Below are positions 1 to 9,456 of a stretch of DNA of 64,000 nt, in pieces. The position numbers and the translations under genes are program-made. A model generated the notes under the pieces. It made no database searches and had not been told where the DNA came from. It saw only the letters and a program-made list of their open reading frames with translations. The stretch's first letter is position 1; each line of letters begins with the position of its first letter. This DNA is from Sphingomonas panacisoli (lineage in GTDB: Bacteria > Pseudomonadota > Alphaproteobacteria > Sphingomonadales > Sphingomonadaceae), in assembly GCF_007859635.1 (NCBI RefSeq), contig NZ_CP042306.1:1240001-1304000 (forward strand), read 5' to 3'.

Positions 1-872
1 ACGCCGAAATCGTCGATCCACTTACCGTAGATGTCGATCATCCCCGCAATCACGCGCGGGTTCTCGGTCATCAGATCGTCGAGGCCGGAGAAGTCGCCGA
101 GTTGCGAGTCCTCGGTCGAAAAGGTCGAGTCGCCCCGGTTGTGATAATAGATGGGATCGTTGAGCCAGGCCGGGACCTTCACCTTCTCCTCGCCCTTGGG
201 GAGGTACGGCGTGTAGGCCCAGGTCGGATCGGTCAGCTTGTCGTAATTGTCGCCCAGAAACGCCGGGTTGATCGCCGGTCCGCCGATCCCGCCGCGCCGT
301 GTGTACGGATAATCGGCGCGGGTGCGATACGCGCACGGCTTATCGGCGACGCACTCGCGATACTTGATCACGTCGGCCGTGTGGTTGGCGATGATGTCCA
401 TATAGACCTTCATCCCGCGAGCATGCGCCGCATCGACCAGCGCCTTGAAGTCCGCATTGGTGCCGAAATGCGGATCGACTTGCGTGAAGTCGGTGATCCA
501 GTAGCCGTGATAGCCGGCGCTCTCGTCGCCGAGCGGACCCTGGACGGCCTTGTTCTTGAAGATCGGCCCGACCCATAGCGCCGTCGCGCCGAGTGCCTGG
601 ATATAGTCGAGCCGCTTGATCAGCCCTTTAAGGTCGCCGCCGTGATAGAATCCCTTGGCGGCCGGATCGAAGCCGGTGGTCAGCCGGCCGCCTTTCAGTC
701 CGCCGAGATCGTTCTTCGGATCGCCATTTTCGAACCGATCGGGGAGGACGAAATAGATAACCTCGTCCTCGGGCAGGCGGTCGCGATACGACGCGGCGGG
801 GGCAGGAGCCGACACCGCCGGCTGCACGAGCGACGAGGCCAGCAGGGCGGCGATCAACCCGCGGCGGATCAT
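1..872 (-). CDS. GH13 alpha-amylase, secreted (C-terminal part beyond window)
   Basis: This encodes a glycoside hydrolase family 13 alpha-amylase-like enzyme that hydrolyses alpha-glucans, probably in the periplasm or outside the cell. The start (ATG 872-870) is followed by a signal peptide (MIRRGLIAALLASSLV..) and then the GH13 (beta/alpha)8 barrel. Visible are VIYFVLPDRF near residue 35, the YHGYWITDF segment, and conserved region I (DIIANH). The catalytic residues lie in the part that runs off the left edge. The start overlaps the stop of the upstream halogenase gene as ATGA, so the two are probably translationally coupled in one operon with the TonB receptor. The family is certain; substrate preference is not. 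Confidence 0.9.
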   Translation of the reverse strand, partial: MIRRGLIAALLASSLVQPAVSAPAPAASYRDRLPEDEVIYFVLPDRFENGDPKNDLGGLKGGRLTTGFDPAAKGFYHGGDLKGLIKRLDYIQALGATALWVGPIFKNKAVQGPLGDESAGYHGYWITDFTQVDPHFGTNADFKALVDAAHARGMKVYMDIIANHTADVIKYRECVADKPCAYRTRADYPYTRRGGIGGPAINPAFLGDNYDKLTDPTWAYTPYLPKGEEKVKVPAWLNDPIYYHNRGDSTFSTEDSQLGDFSGLDDLMTENPRVIAGMIDIYGKWIDDFG

Positions 873-2378
873 GCGTTTTTCTCCAGTGATTGGCCGGTCA
901 TCGCCGCGACGAAATCGCGATGCTCGGGCAGCGTTTCAGCTTTCACGCGGCATGCCTTGGCGATCGTATCGAGGAAAGGACCGAGATCGGCCGCCTTGAC
1001 GTTGTCGGCAAGCGGCGACCAGCCGCGCGGCATGATCCCCTGGCCGATCATCACCTGACCCCAACTGTCGTCGAGGAACAGTTCGTCCTCCTCGCGCATA
1101 AACGCGCCGCCTTCGCGGAACAGCGCGATCTTTTCGGCGAGCGTCGCGGGCAATTCCATGCCGCGACAATGATCCCAGAACGGCTCGCCGATACGCTCGT
1201 TGGCGACATAGTGCAGCACGATGAAGTCGCGTACGCGCTGCCACTCGATCGTCGAGAGGCGGTTGAACGTGTCACGCGCGGTGGTGACGTCGGATAGGTC
1301 ACCGGCCACCACGTTGAGCAAGCGTCCGATCCCGGATTGGACGAGGTGGATGCTGGTCGATTCTGAGCGGCTCCATGAACCCCGCGGCTAGGCCCAGCGC
1401 GACGCAATTGTGCGACCAGAATTGCTCGCGGTGCCCGCTGACGAACCGCACCGGGCGCGGATCGGCGAGCGGTGTGCCTTCGACGTTGGCGAGGAGTAGC
1501 GCGCTTGCTTCGTCGACCGACATGAATTCGGAGCAGAAGACGTGGCCGTTGCCGGTGCGATGCTGGAGCGGGATGCGCCATTGCCATCCGGCCGGCCGCG
1601 CGGTCGATTGCGTGAACGGGCGGAGGGCGGAAGGATTCTCGCTCGGCACGGCGAGAGCGGTGTTGCAGGGCAGATAGCGGCGCCAGTCGATGAACGACAC
1701 GCCGAGCGCATCGCCGAGCAACAGGCTGCGAAAACCGGTGCAATCGATGAACAGCGTACCCGCGACGCGCCGATCGCCGTCGAGCTTCAGCGCCCTTATG
1801 TCGCCGGTGTCCGCGTCGCGTTCGACGCTTTCGATCAGCCCCTCGACCCTGCGCACGCCGCGATCTTCCGAATAGCGCCGCAGCATCTGCGCGAACAAAG
1901 TCGCGTCGAAGTGGTAGGCGTAAGCAAGATCCGTCGCGCCGTCCTCGCTAATCGCGAAGCGGCCGAGCCGGGCCGCGGCGACATTCAAGCTGTAGTCGCC
2001 GTAATCGCCCGCTTGGCCCAAGCCGCGCGCGCGCAACCAAAGCTGGCGGAACGGGATGAGCCCGACGCCGCGCCCGACCTGGCCGAAGCTGTGGAAATAG
2101 GAGTGGCCGGGACGCAGCCAATCGTTGAACCCGATCCCGAGCTTGAAGGTCGCGTTGGTGGCGCGGAGAAACTCGGCCTGGTCGAGGCCGAGCCCGACGA
2201 TCAGATTGTGGATCTGCGGGATCGTCGCTTCGCCGACACCCACCGTGCCGATCGCGTCGGATTCGACCAGCGTGATCGTGGCGTAGTTGCCGAGGAACCG
2301 CGCCAGCGTCGCGGCGGCCGTCCACCCAGCCGTCCCGCCGCCCGCAATGACGATGTCGAGGGGCGTTCGTTCACTCAT
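869..2378 (-). pseudogene. Flavin-dependent tryptophan halogenase family protein, one-base frameshift
   Basis: Two adjacent frames together make a protein of about 502 residues, the usual length for the tryptophan halogenase family. The first part has the FAD motif GGGTAGW, VGVGEATIP, the conserved lysine in TFKLGIG (equivalent to catalytic Lys79 of PrnA) and the family signature WQWRIP. It reads correctly to GFMEPL, then one extra base (T on the plus strand at about 1364) shifts the frame. Removing it restores LESTSIHLVQSGIGRLLNVV, which carries the catalytic glutamate, and leads into the C-terminal part (MLNVVAGDL..). Such genes are common beside TonB receptors in sugar loci of Caulobacter and sphingomonads, where their substrate is unclear. 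The indel could be a real mutation or a sequencing error. Confidence 0.85.
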
Positions 2379-2437
2379 GTCCTGCCTTTACCAACGATCC
2401 GCCTCGCCGGAGCTACCCGGCGAGGCTGTTCGTGTCA

Positions 2438-5116
2438 TCAGAACTTGAAGGTCGCACCCGCCACGATTCGGCGGCCATAGCTCTGATATTTCAGGTAGGA
2501 GAGCGGCTGGGTGACGATGCCCAGCGTCGCCGACCGCGTGTCGGTCAGGTTCTGGCCCGACACGTAGAGCGACAGACCCTTGAGCGACCCCGACGAGAAG
2601 TCGTAGCCGATCTGCGCGTCGTAGATCGTCTCGCCCAGCACCGTCTGGCGATCGAGACCGCCGCTGTAGAGCGAGAAGTCGCCCAGGTACGACGAACGGT
2701 AGCGCATGCTGCCGCGCAGGCTGAAGCCGTACTTTTCGAAGAACAACGTCGCGCTGGCGACCCACTTCGAATAGCCCGGAATGACCGACGGATTGCCGTT
2801 GAAATCCTTGACCTTGGTTTCGGTGTAACCGGCGCCGCCGGTCAGGCCGAAGCCCGACAAAGCGTTGGAGAAGACGTCGAACGGCAACGTGCCGGCGACT
2901 TCGACGCCGTCCATATGCCCGCCCTTGGTGTTGACGTTGGCGAACAGGATACCGATCGGCGTTGCCGGCTGCGGATTGCCCGGCACCGGCGGGAAGCCGG
3001 AATAGTCGAAGTTCGCCGTGAAGCCGTTGGCGATGTAGTTGTCGATGTTCTTGTAGAATAACTGGATCGCCAGATAGCCCTTCGACCCGAAATACTTTTC
3101 GAAGTTCAGATCGAACGCGGTCGCGCGGTACGGCCGCAGCGTCGGATTGCCGCCGCTGCCCGAAAAGACGATCGGGCTCCGGGTGCGATCGATGCCGTAG
3201 CTGATGACGTTGTTCAGGTCGGGCAGGCGCGGCCGCATCATTTCCTTCGACGCCGCAAAGCGGATGACGAAGTCGCTGGCGGTGCGCAGGTTGAGGTTCA
3301 GGCTCGGCAGGACCATCCAATAGTCGTCCTTGACCGTCGGGAAGGCCTGTCCGCTCGACGTCACCCGGGTGTAAACACCCTGAACACCGATATTGCCGGT
3401 CAGCTTCGACGAACCGAGGTCTGCGTCGAGCGTCGCCATCGCATAGGGCGTCCAGACGTCTTCGCCGATATTGTAGCCTTTGCTCGCGCCGAAGGTGTTG
3501 GCCGTGTAGACCAGCACGCCGGCGGGGACGAGCGCGCGCGGATCGAAGGATACAAGCGGACCGAGACCGCGGTCGAGCGTCACGGGCTCGAGGCGCAGGT
3601 TGGACGGGATCGCCGCCGTGTTCGCGCCGCCCGGCGGGCTCAGATAGCCTTCCTGCGCGCTGAGCGTCTTGGTGCGCTTCGTGAAGTCTGCGCCGGCCTT
3701 GATCGACTTGACGAACCCGCCGATCTCGCGCTCGATCTCTGCCCGGGCTTCGAACAGATCGTCGCTCGTGCGGCGGAAATTGTCGTAACCGGCCTGAACC
3801 GGCGAGCCGCTCCAGCCTTCGACGTCGGTCAGCACCAGCGCGCTGCTGGCGCCGTTATAATTGCTGGTGAATTGCGGGCCCTTCGGCGTCGCGGTGTACG
3901 ATACCACCGCGGTCGCGGCCGGCAGCGCGCGGCCGAGGCCGGCGGTCGTCTGTAGCGAATCGTCGGTGCGGTCGGTTCGCGACCAGCTCGCGTCGATCAT
4001 CGCCGACCAGCCGTCATTCTTCCACGCCAGGTTGCCGGCGAGCGAATATTGGTCGGCCTTGCGGTCGTTGGCGTAGTTTTCGATGATCGGCGTGCCGGCG
4101 ATCGTCGCCGACGTGACCAAGCCATTCGAGGCGGTCACGTTCGAAATCGCATCGTGGCCGCAACCGCCGCCGCAGTTGAACGGCATTTCGAAGCCGCGCT
4201 GATCGATCTTGTCGGTGAAGCGCGAATAGAACGCGTCCATCGTGATCGTGACGTTGTTGCCGGCGCGGGCCTGGAACGTGCCGTTGATGCCGAAGCGCTT
4301 CAGCTTGTCGGTTTCGACCCAGGTCTTGATGCCGTTCATGCCCTGCGCGCCACCGGGATAGCCGCCGAAGCCCCAGGCGTTGAAGTCGCGGGTCTGGTAC
4401 GGTTCGTCGGTATAGGCCGCCGACAGCGCGATACCTGCGTTGCCATCCGCGAACGTATCGACATAGGTCGCGAACGCGCGGAAGCCCTTGTCGCTCGAAT
4501 TCGGATCGAGCTTCTGATCGACATAGGTGCCGCGCACGCCGACCGCGATGATGCGCTTGCCGACTTCGAGCGGGCGCATGGTGCGCAGGTCGATGGTGCC
4601 GACCAGGCCGCCGGACGTCTTGTCGGCTGCGGCGGTCTTGTAGACATCGACGCCGGCGAGGATTTCCGACGGATATTGGTCGAATTCGACCGCGCGGCTG
4701 TCGTTCGTCGTGGTCTGCTGACGGCCGTTCAACGTCGTGGTCGAGAAGTCCGGGCCGAAACCGCGGATCGAGATAATGTTCGCGCGACCGGCGTTGCGCT
4801 GCGACGAAATGCCGGGAAGGCGAGCGATCGATTCACCGATGCCGTTGTCGGGCAGCTTGCCGATGTCTTCCGCCGAAACGGATTCGACGACCTGTTCGGA
4901 ATTCTTCTTCTTCGCGGTCGCGCTGGCGAGAGCCGCGCGGAAACCGCTGACGACAATGTCGGGGCCGGTGTCGTCGGTCGCCTGATCGGCCGGAGCGGGG
5001 GCAGGGGCGTCCTGCGCCAGGGCCGGCGAGGCCACCGTCGCGAGGGCGCCGGCCAGCGCGAGGGCGCTCACGTGCAGCGCAAGGCCGTTGCGGCGATTGT
5101 TACGGAAACCAGTCAT
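2438..5116 (-). CDS. TonB-dependent receptor, Xanthomonas/Caulobacter carbohydrate type
   Basis: This is an outer-membrane TonB-dependent transporter of 892 residues. I start it at ATG 5116 (MTGFRNNRR..), which has a strong GGGGAGG ribosome site; the longer upstream reading has no such support. A signal peptide ends at ALAQ (about residue 35). The plug domain follows (EQVVESVSAEDIGKLPDN, LNGRQQTT, VDVYKTAAADKTSGGLVGTIDLRT). The beta-barrel ends in the typical aromatic C-terminus ATFKF. Its neighbours (two GH13 amylases, a LacI regulator, an MFS transporter) suggest import of maltodextrin-like oligosaccharides, as for MalA of Caulobacter. It is the first gene of an operon with the halogenase and an amylase, and a LacI-type operator lies about 105 bp upstream. 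Confidence 0.93.
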   Translation of the reverse strand: MTGFRNNRRNGLALHVSALALAGALATVASPALAQDAPAPAPADQATDDTGPDIVVSGFRAALASATAKKKNSEQVVESVSAEDIGKLPDNGIGESIARLPGISSQRNAGRANIISIRGFGPDFSTTTLNGRQQTTTNDSRAVEFDQYPSEILAGVDVYKTAAADKTSGGLVGTIDLRTMRPLEVGKRIIAVGVRGTYVDQKLDPNSSDKGFRAFATYVDTFADGNAGIALSAAYTDEPYQTRDFNAWGFGGYPGGAQGMNGIKTWVETDKLKRFGINGTFQARAGNNVTITMDAFYSRFTDKIDQRGFEMPFNCGGGCGHDAISNVTASNGLVTSATIAGTPIIENYANDRKADQYSLAGNLAWKNDGWSAMIDASWSRTDRTDDSLQTTAGLGRALPAATAVVSYTATPKGPQFTSNYNGASSALVLTDVEGWSGSPVQAGYDNFRRTSDDLFEARAEIEREIGGFVKSIKAGADFTKRTKTLSAQEGYLSPPGGANTAAIPSNLRLEPVTLDRGLGPLVSFDPRALVPAGVLVYTANTFGASKGYNIGEDVWTPYAMATLDADLGSSKLTGNIGVQGVYTRVTSSGQAFPTVKDDYWMVLPSLNLNLRTASDFVIRFAASKEMMRPRLPDLNNVISYGIDRTRSPIVFSGSGGNPTLRPYRATAFDLNFEKYFGSKGYLAIQLFYKNIDNYIANGFTANFDYSGFPPVPGNPQPATPIGILFANVNTKGGHMDGVEVAGTLPFDVFSNALSGFGLTGGAGYTETKVKDFNGNPSVIPGYSKWVASATLFFEKYGFSLRGSMRYRSSYLGDFSLYSGGLDRQTVLGETIYDAQIGYDFSSGSLKGLSLYVSGQNLTDTRSATLGIVTQPLSYLKYQSYGRRIVAGATFKF

Positions 5117-5220
5117 CAATTCCTCCCCTTGCGACCGGCCATCTTTGGCTTCGGCGCGCGCCCACACGGCGCGTTGCAGATTTGTTGCGCTTAAAATGGG
5201 GGCGATAAGCGGCCAAGGCG

Positions 5221-5236
5221 GCCGCATACGTATTCG
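5221..5236. promoter_or_regulatory. Probable LacI-family operator in front of the TonB receptor operon
   Basis: The site GCCGCATACGTATTCG has the palindromic core ATACGTAT with a central CG, typical of LacI/GalR operators. The same 16 bases occur in inverted orientation at 6711-6726. A lacI-family gene starts at 6914. Binding by that regulator is inferred. Confidence 0.65.
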
Positions 5237-5279
5237 AAACTATGCATTGCGGAGTGTTGCACGCATGCATCGGTAGTAA

Positions 5280-6659
5280 TTAGCGCGGTGCGGCGAGAAT
5301 GCGGTAGCTCCACGGCGCTAGCTTTACGCTGGACGATCGCGTGATCGTCTGCGGCGTACTGTCGGCGAAGTCCACGTAGCTGCCGTCGCTCGGGCCGTCG
5401 GTGAAGCTTATCGTCTGCGTGTCGCCGGACAGGTTGAACAGCGCGAACACCTTGTCGCCGTTCTTGGCGCGGACGAACGACAGCACCTTGGTCGGCGCGG
5501 TATTGACCACCGGAGTCATCGCGGCGCCCCACGGCGCGTTCCACAGCGCCGGATGTGCCTTGCGGAAGGCGATCAGGCGCTTGAACAGATCGTTATTCGG
5601 GTGATCACGCCATTCGATCGGGTCGCGTTCAAAGAACTTCAGGCGTTTCGGATTACCCGCTTCCTGACCGTTATAGATCAGCGGAATGCCTTCTCCGACG
5701 AAGGACAGGACGATTGCGTTGGGCAGCGCCTTGCCGAAGCGTTCGAATTCGGTGCCTTCCCACGCATTCTGGTCGTGGTTCTCGGTATAGGTCATGCGCA
5801 TCGCGGCGTCGGGCCAGGCGCTTTCGGTTTCCGAATAATAGCCGAACAGCGCGCCGACATCGGCCTTCCCGACCGCGATATCGGCCATCGCGTTATTCCA
5901 TTTCCACGCATAGCTGGCGTCGAACGCCTTGCGATGGACGTCGCGCTGGTCGAATTCGGCGAGCATGAAGACCGGCTTGATCCGGTCGAGCTCGGCGCGG
6001 GCATTCTCCCAAAAATCGAGCGGGACGTAGCCGGCGACGTCGCAGCGGAAACCGTCGATATCGGCGGCGCGCACCCAATATTTCATCGCGTCGGTCATGT
6101 AGCGGCGTAAGGCGGGCTTCGAATAATCGAGATCGATGATGTCCGACCAGTCCCACCACGGCGTCGGCCGGTTCGCGCCCTTCCAGTCGTGTTCGTACCA
6201 ATCGGGGTGGAGCTTGTGGATCGGGTTGTCCCACGCCGTGTGGTTAGCGACCCAGTCGAGGATGACGTGCATGCCCTGTCTGTGCGCGGCCGCGACGAAC
6301 GACTTGAGGTCGGCGAGCGTCCCGAACTCCGGGTTCACGCCGTAATAATCCTTCACCGAATAGGGACTGCCCAGCGTTCCCTTGCGGTTTTCCACGCCGA
6401 TCGGGTTGATCGGCATCAGCCAGATGATGTCGATGCCGAGCGCCTTGAGCCGCGGCAGTTGCGCTTCGGCCGCCTTGAACGTGCCCTCGCGCGTGAACTG
6501 GCGGGTATTGAGCTGGTACAGCACCGCGTCCTTCGACCAGGCGGGATGCTTCAGCGTGACGTAGGGCCTGGGCGTGTAAGGATCGGCGGCTTTGGTCGCA
6601 GCGAGAGCGGGCGCGGTCATCAGGCTCGCGAGCAGCGCCAGCGCGATCGGTTTCAGCAT
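5280..6659 (-). CDS. GH13 alpha-amylase family enzyme, secreted
   Basis: This GH13 glycoside hydrolase of 459 residues is exported by a signal peptide (MLKPIALALLASLMTAPALA). All four GH13 conserved regions are visible: DWVANH (region I), GFRCDVAG with the nucleophile Asp, LAEFD with the acid/base Glu, and TENHDQN with the third carboxylate. A small all-beta C-domain ends the protein. The start at 6659 follows a GGGAGG ribosome site; the extra upstream residues have no support. It is divergent from lacI, and an operator-like palindrome lies 50-70 bp upstream. It probably cleaves alpha-1,4-glucans in the periplasm to products for the MFS transporter. Exact specificity (amylase, cyclomaltodextrinase, glucosidase) is open. 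Confidence 0.92.
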   Translation of the reverse strand: MLKPIALALLASLMTAPALAATKAADPYTPRPYVTLKHPAWSKDAVLYQLNTRQFTREGTFKAAEAQLPRLKALGIDIIWLMPINPIGVENRKGTLGSPYSVKDYYGVNPEFGTLADLKSFVAAAHRQGMHVILDWVANHTAWDNPIHKLHPDWYEHDWKGANRPTPWWDWSDIIDLDYSKPALRRYMTDAMKYWVRAADIDGFRCDVAGYVPLDFWENARAELDRIKPVFMLAEFDQRDVHRKAFDASYAWKWNNAMADIAVGKADVGALFGYYSETESAWPDAAMRMTYTENHDQNAWEGTEFERFGKALPNAIVLSFVGEGIPLIYNGQEAGNPKRLKFFERDPIEWRDHPNNDLFKRLIAFRKAHPALWNAPWGAAMTPVVNTAPTKVLSFVRAKNGDKVFALFNLSGDTQTISFTDGPSDGSYVDFADSTPQTITRSSSVKLAPWSYRILAAPR

Positions 6660-6710
6660 CCTGTCCTCCCGTTTTTTGCCCTTGTGCCATGCCAATCCGC
6701 ACGCGCGCCG

Positions 6711-6726
6711 CGAATACGTATGCGGC
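6711..6726. promoter_or_regulatory. Probable LacI-family operator between amylase and lacI
   Basis: CGAATACGTATGCGGC is the exact reverse complement of 5221-5236, with core ATACGTAT. It lies in the divergent region between the amylase (start 6659) and the lacI-type gene (start 6914), so it could repress the amylase and autoregulate the regulator. Confidence 0.65.
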
Positions 6727-6913
6727 GGCGTATCGGGCGGCGCGACGCTCGCTTAGCATCGGCGATACCGCTCCATCAAAAGAGGGCGGGCGGGAGGGGA
6801 GCTTGTCCGATACCGATTACGCGCGCGGGACCTATCGCGCCGCCAGTCGCGCCGCTACACTCGCGCCAAACCGGCCGCGTCCGACGACCGGGAGCGGGAG
6901 GAATCGTCGCGCG

Positions 6914-7945
6914 GTGCTGACCGACAAGCCGACTTCATTCGATATCGCGCAGCGCGCCGGCGTGTCGCAGCCGACCGTCTCGCGCGCGCTCCGCGGCGAC
7001 CCGACCGTCAGCGAAGCGACGCGCAAGCGCATCGAGGCGATCGCGGCGCAACTCAATTACAAGGTCGACAAGAACGCATCGTCGCTGCGCAGCCGCCATA
7101 CCAACACGCTGGCGCTGTTGTTTTTCGAGGATCCGACACCGGACGATTCGCTGATCAACCCATTCTTCCTGTCGATGTTGGGTTCGATCGCACGGACCTG
7201 TTCGCTCCGCGGATACGATCTGCTGACCTCGTTCCAGCAACTCTCGTCGAACTGGCACGTCGATTACGAGGACAGCCACAAGGCGGACGGCATCATCCTG
7301 CTCGGGTATGGCGACTACGAAACCTATCACGCGCGGATCGAACAGCTGGAAGCGCAGGGGACGCATTTCGTGCGCTGGGGATCGGTTCAACCGGGCCAGC
7401 CGGGGACGACGATCGGGTGCGACAATTTCCGCGGCGGGCGCGACGCGGCGGGGCATCTGATCGGGCTCGGCCGCCGACGCATCGCTTTCCTGGGGCAAGT
7501 GTCGAGCCATTCGCCAGAACTCCGCGAACGCTATCGCGGCGCATGCGCCGCGATGAGCGAGGCGGGGATCGACCCCGATCTCGGCCTGCAAGTCGATGCA
7601 ATCACGACCGAAGCGTCGGGCTACGAAGCCGCGCAGAAACTGATCGGGCGCGACATTGCATTCGATGCGATCTTCGCCGCCAGCGACCTGATCGCGATCG
7701 GCGCGATGCGCGCGCTGGAAGAGGCAGGCTTCAACGTGCCACGCGACGTGTCGGTGGTCGGGTTCGACGACATCCCCGCCGCCAGCCTGTCGCACCCGCC
7801 GTTGACCACGATCGCGCAGGATTACGCCAAGGCGGGCGAGATGCTGGTCGACACCTTGCTCCGCCGCATCCGTGCACAGCCTACCGAAGCGGTGATGCTG
7901 CCCCCGCGGCTGATCGTGCGCCGCTCGACTGCCGAGGCGAAGTGA
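6914..7945 (+). CDS. LacI-family transcriptional regulator
   Basis: This DNA-binding regulator of about 343 residues has an N-terminal LacI helix-turn-helix ([20 protein letters not shown], residues about 9-28) and a hinge helix. A periplasmic-binding-protein-like sugar sensor domain follows ([22 protein letters not shown] near residue 280). I choose GTG 6914 because it places the HTH at the usual distance from the start; GGGAGG lies 13 bases before it. The longer frame upstream is low-complexity and not family-like. The gene overlaps the MFS transporter start as TGATG, so both are in one operon. It likely controls this alpha-glucan locus through the two identical palindromes at 5221 and 6711. 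The inducer is unknown, probably maltose or a maltodextrin. Confidence 0.88.
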   Translation: MLTDKPTSFDIAQRAGVSQPTVSRALRGDPTVSEATRKRIEAIAAQLNYKVDKNASSLRSRHTNTLALLFFEDPTPDDSLINPFFLSMLGSIARTCSLRGYDLLTSFQQLSSNWHVDYEDSHKADGIILLGYGDYETYHARIEQLEAQGTHFVRWGSVQPGQPGTTIGCDNFRGGRDAAGHLIGLGRRRIAFLGQVSSHSPELRERYRGACAAMSEAGIDPDLGLQVDAITTEASGYEAAQKLIGRDIAFDAIFAASDLIAIGAMRALEEAGFNVPRDVSVVGFDDIPAASLSHPPLTTIAQDYAKAGEMLVDTLLRRIRAQPTEAVMLPPRLIVRRSTAEAK

Positions 7946-9456
7946 TGGACGCGATGACGTCGGAAAAGCCGCGACAGAGCTGGCGCGGGTTGTGGAATAT
8001 CTCGTTCGGATTCTTCGGCATCCAGATCGCGTTCGGGCTGCAGAATGCGAACGTCAGTCGGATTTTCCAGTCGCTCGGCAGCGATGTCGGCAGCCTGGCG
8101 TTGCTGTGGATCGCGGGGCCGGTGACGGGGCTGCTAGTTCAGCCGATCATCGGACATTTCAGCGACCGGACGTGGGGACGGTTCGGACGGCGGCGGCCAT
8201 ATTTCCTCGCAGGGGCGATACTTGCCGCGTTGGCGCTGTTGGGCATGCCCAACGCCAGCGTGCTGATCGCGGCGGCGCTGTTGCTGTGGATGCTCGACGC
8301 ATCGATCAACGTGTCGATGGAGCCGTTCCGCGCTTTCGTCGGCGACATGGTCGCGCCGTCGCAGCGCACCGCGGGCTACGCTTTCCAGACGGCCTTCATC
8401 GGCGCCGGCGCGGTGGTCGGCAGCCTCGCGCCGTTCGCGATGGCGAAGCTGGGGGTCAGCAACGTCGCGGCAGCCGGCGGCATCCCGGATTCGGTACGCT
8501 ATTCCTTCTATCTCGGCGCGGTCGCGATCTTCGGCGCGGTGCTGTGGACGGTGCTGACGACCCGCGAATATCCGCCCGAGCAGATGCAGGCGTTCGGCGA
8601 TGCGCAAGCCCAATATCATGCATCGTCGTTTTCCGACGCGTCGCTGCCCAAGATCCTGACAACCGCAGGCGTGGTTTTGATTTTTCTCGGCGCACTTCTT
8701 ACTGGCACGATTTACCGCTGGTCTTTGGAACGCGACCTTTACGTACTCGGCGGCCTGTTCATCGGCGGTGGCGTCTTGATGCTCGCGGCGTCCGGTATGA
8801 TCCGTGCGCGATTAGAAAATGCGCTTGTACAGATCATGAGCGATCTCGTGCGGATGCCCGGCCAGATGTGGCGGCTGGCGCTGGCGCAGTTCTTTTCCTG
8901 GCTCGCCCTTTTCGTTCTGTGGATCTACACCACCCCGGTCGTCGCCCAATACGTATTCCATTCCACGGACGCGGCGGCGAAGGCCTATAATGATGGCGCC
9001 GATTGGGTCGGCGTACTGTTCTCGGTCTATAACGGCGTGGCCGCGCTCGCGGCGTTCGTTCTGCCGGTGCTGGCTAGGCGGATTGGCGCACCGCGCACAC
9101 ACATGATCTGTCTTTTGATCGGCGCGGCCAGCTTTGCCTCGTTGCTGGTGATCCGCAATCAACAGACGCTCTTGCTGCCAATGGTCGGGATCGGTCTGAC
9201 ATGGGCGTCCATCCTGACTATGCCTTATGTCATCCTCGCCAGCGTCCTCCCGCCGCAAAAGTTCGGGATTTACATGGGCATCTTCAACTTCTTTATCGTG
9301 CTGCCGCAACTTGTCGTGGCGACGGTGATGGGTGCCGTCATTCATGCCTGGTTTCCCACGGAGCCGATCTGGACGATGGCGTGTGCAGCCGTCGTGATGA
9401 CGATGGCGGCGGCGGCGATGTTGCTGGTGCGGAGCGAACCTAACGCGGCAGCGTGA
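7945..9456 (+). CDS. MFS sugar transporter (maltose-type)
   Basis: This is an inner-membrane major facilitator of 503 residues with about 12 membrane segments. The loop motif GHFSDRTWGRFGRRRPY after TM2 and the region around SMEPFRAFVGDM resemble the sucrose/maltose transporter group (MalY of Caulobacter). It starts inside the stop of lacI (TGATG), so it is translationally coupled. With the TonB receptor and two amylases it completes a likely outer membrane - periplasm - cytoplasm route for maltose or short maltodextrins. The 3' end overlaps the 3' end of the convergent histidine kinase gene by 17 bases. Confidence 0.88.
   Translation: MDAMTSEKPRQSWRGLWNISFGFFGIQIAFGLQNANVSRIFQSLGSDVGSLALLWIAGPVTGLLVQPIIGHFSDRTWGRFGRRRPYFLAGAILAALALLGMPNASVLIAAALLLWMLDASINVSMEPFRAFVGDMVAPSQRTAGYAFQTAFIGAGAVVGSLAPFAMAKLGVSNVAAAGGIPDSVRYSFYLGAVAIFGAVLWTVLTTREYPPEQMQAFGDAQAQYHASSFSDASLPKILTTAGVVLIFLGALLTGTIYRWSLERDLYVLGGLFIGGGVLMLAASGMIRARLENALVQIMSDLVRMPGQMWRLALAQFFSWLALFVLWIYTTPVVAQYVFHSTDAAAKAYNDGADWVGVLFSVYNGVAALAAFVLPVLARRIGAPRTHMICLLIGAASFASLLVIRNQQTLLLPMVGIGLTWASILTMPYVILASVLPPQKFGIYMGIFNFFIVLPQLVVATVMGAVIHAWFPTEPIWTMACAAVVMTMAAAAMLLVRSEPNAAA

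Noticed and set aside
5117..5227. 37-residue upstream extension of the first TonB receptor
   Set aside because: The signal peptide starts at MTGFRNN with a strong ribosome site; the extension is charged and would bury the signal peptide.
8948..8957. AATACGTATT palindrome in the MFS gene, similar to the LacI operator core
   Set aside because: Lies within coding sequence, shares only the 8-base core and lacks the flanks common to 5221 and 6711.
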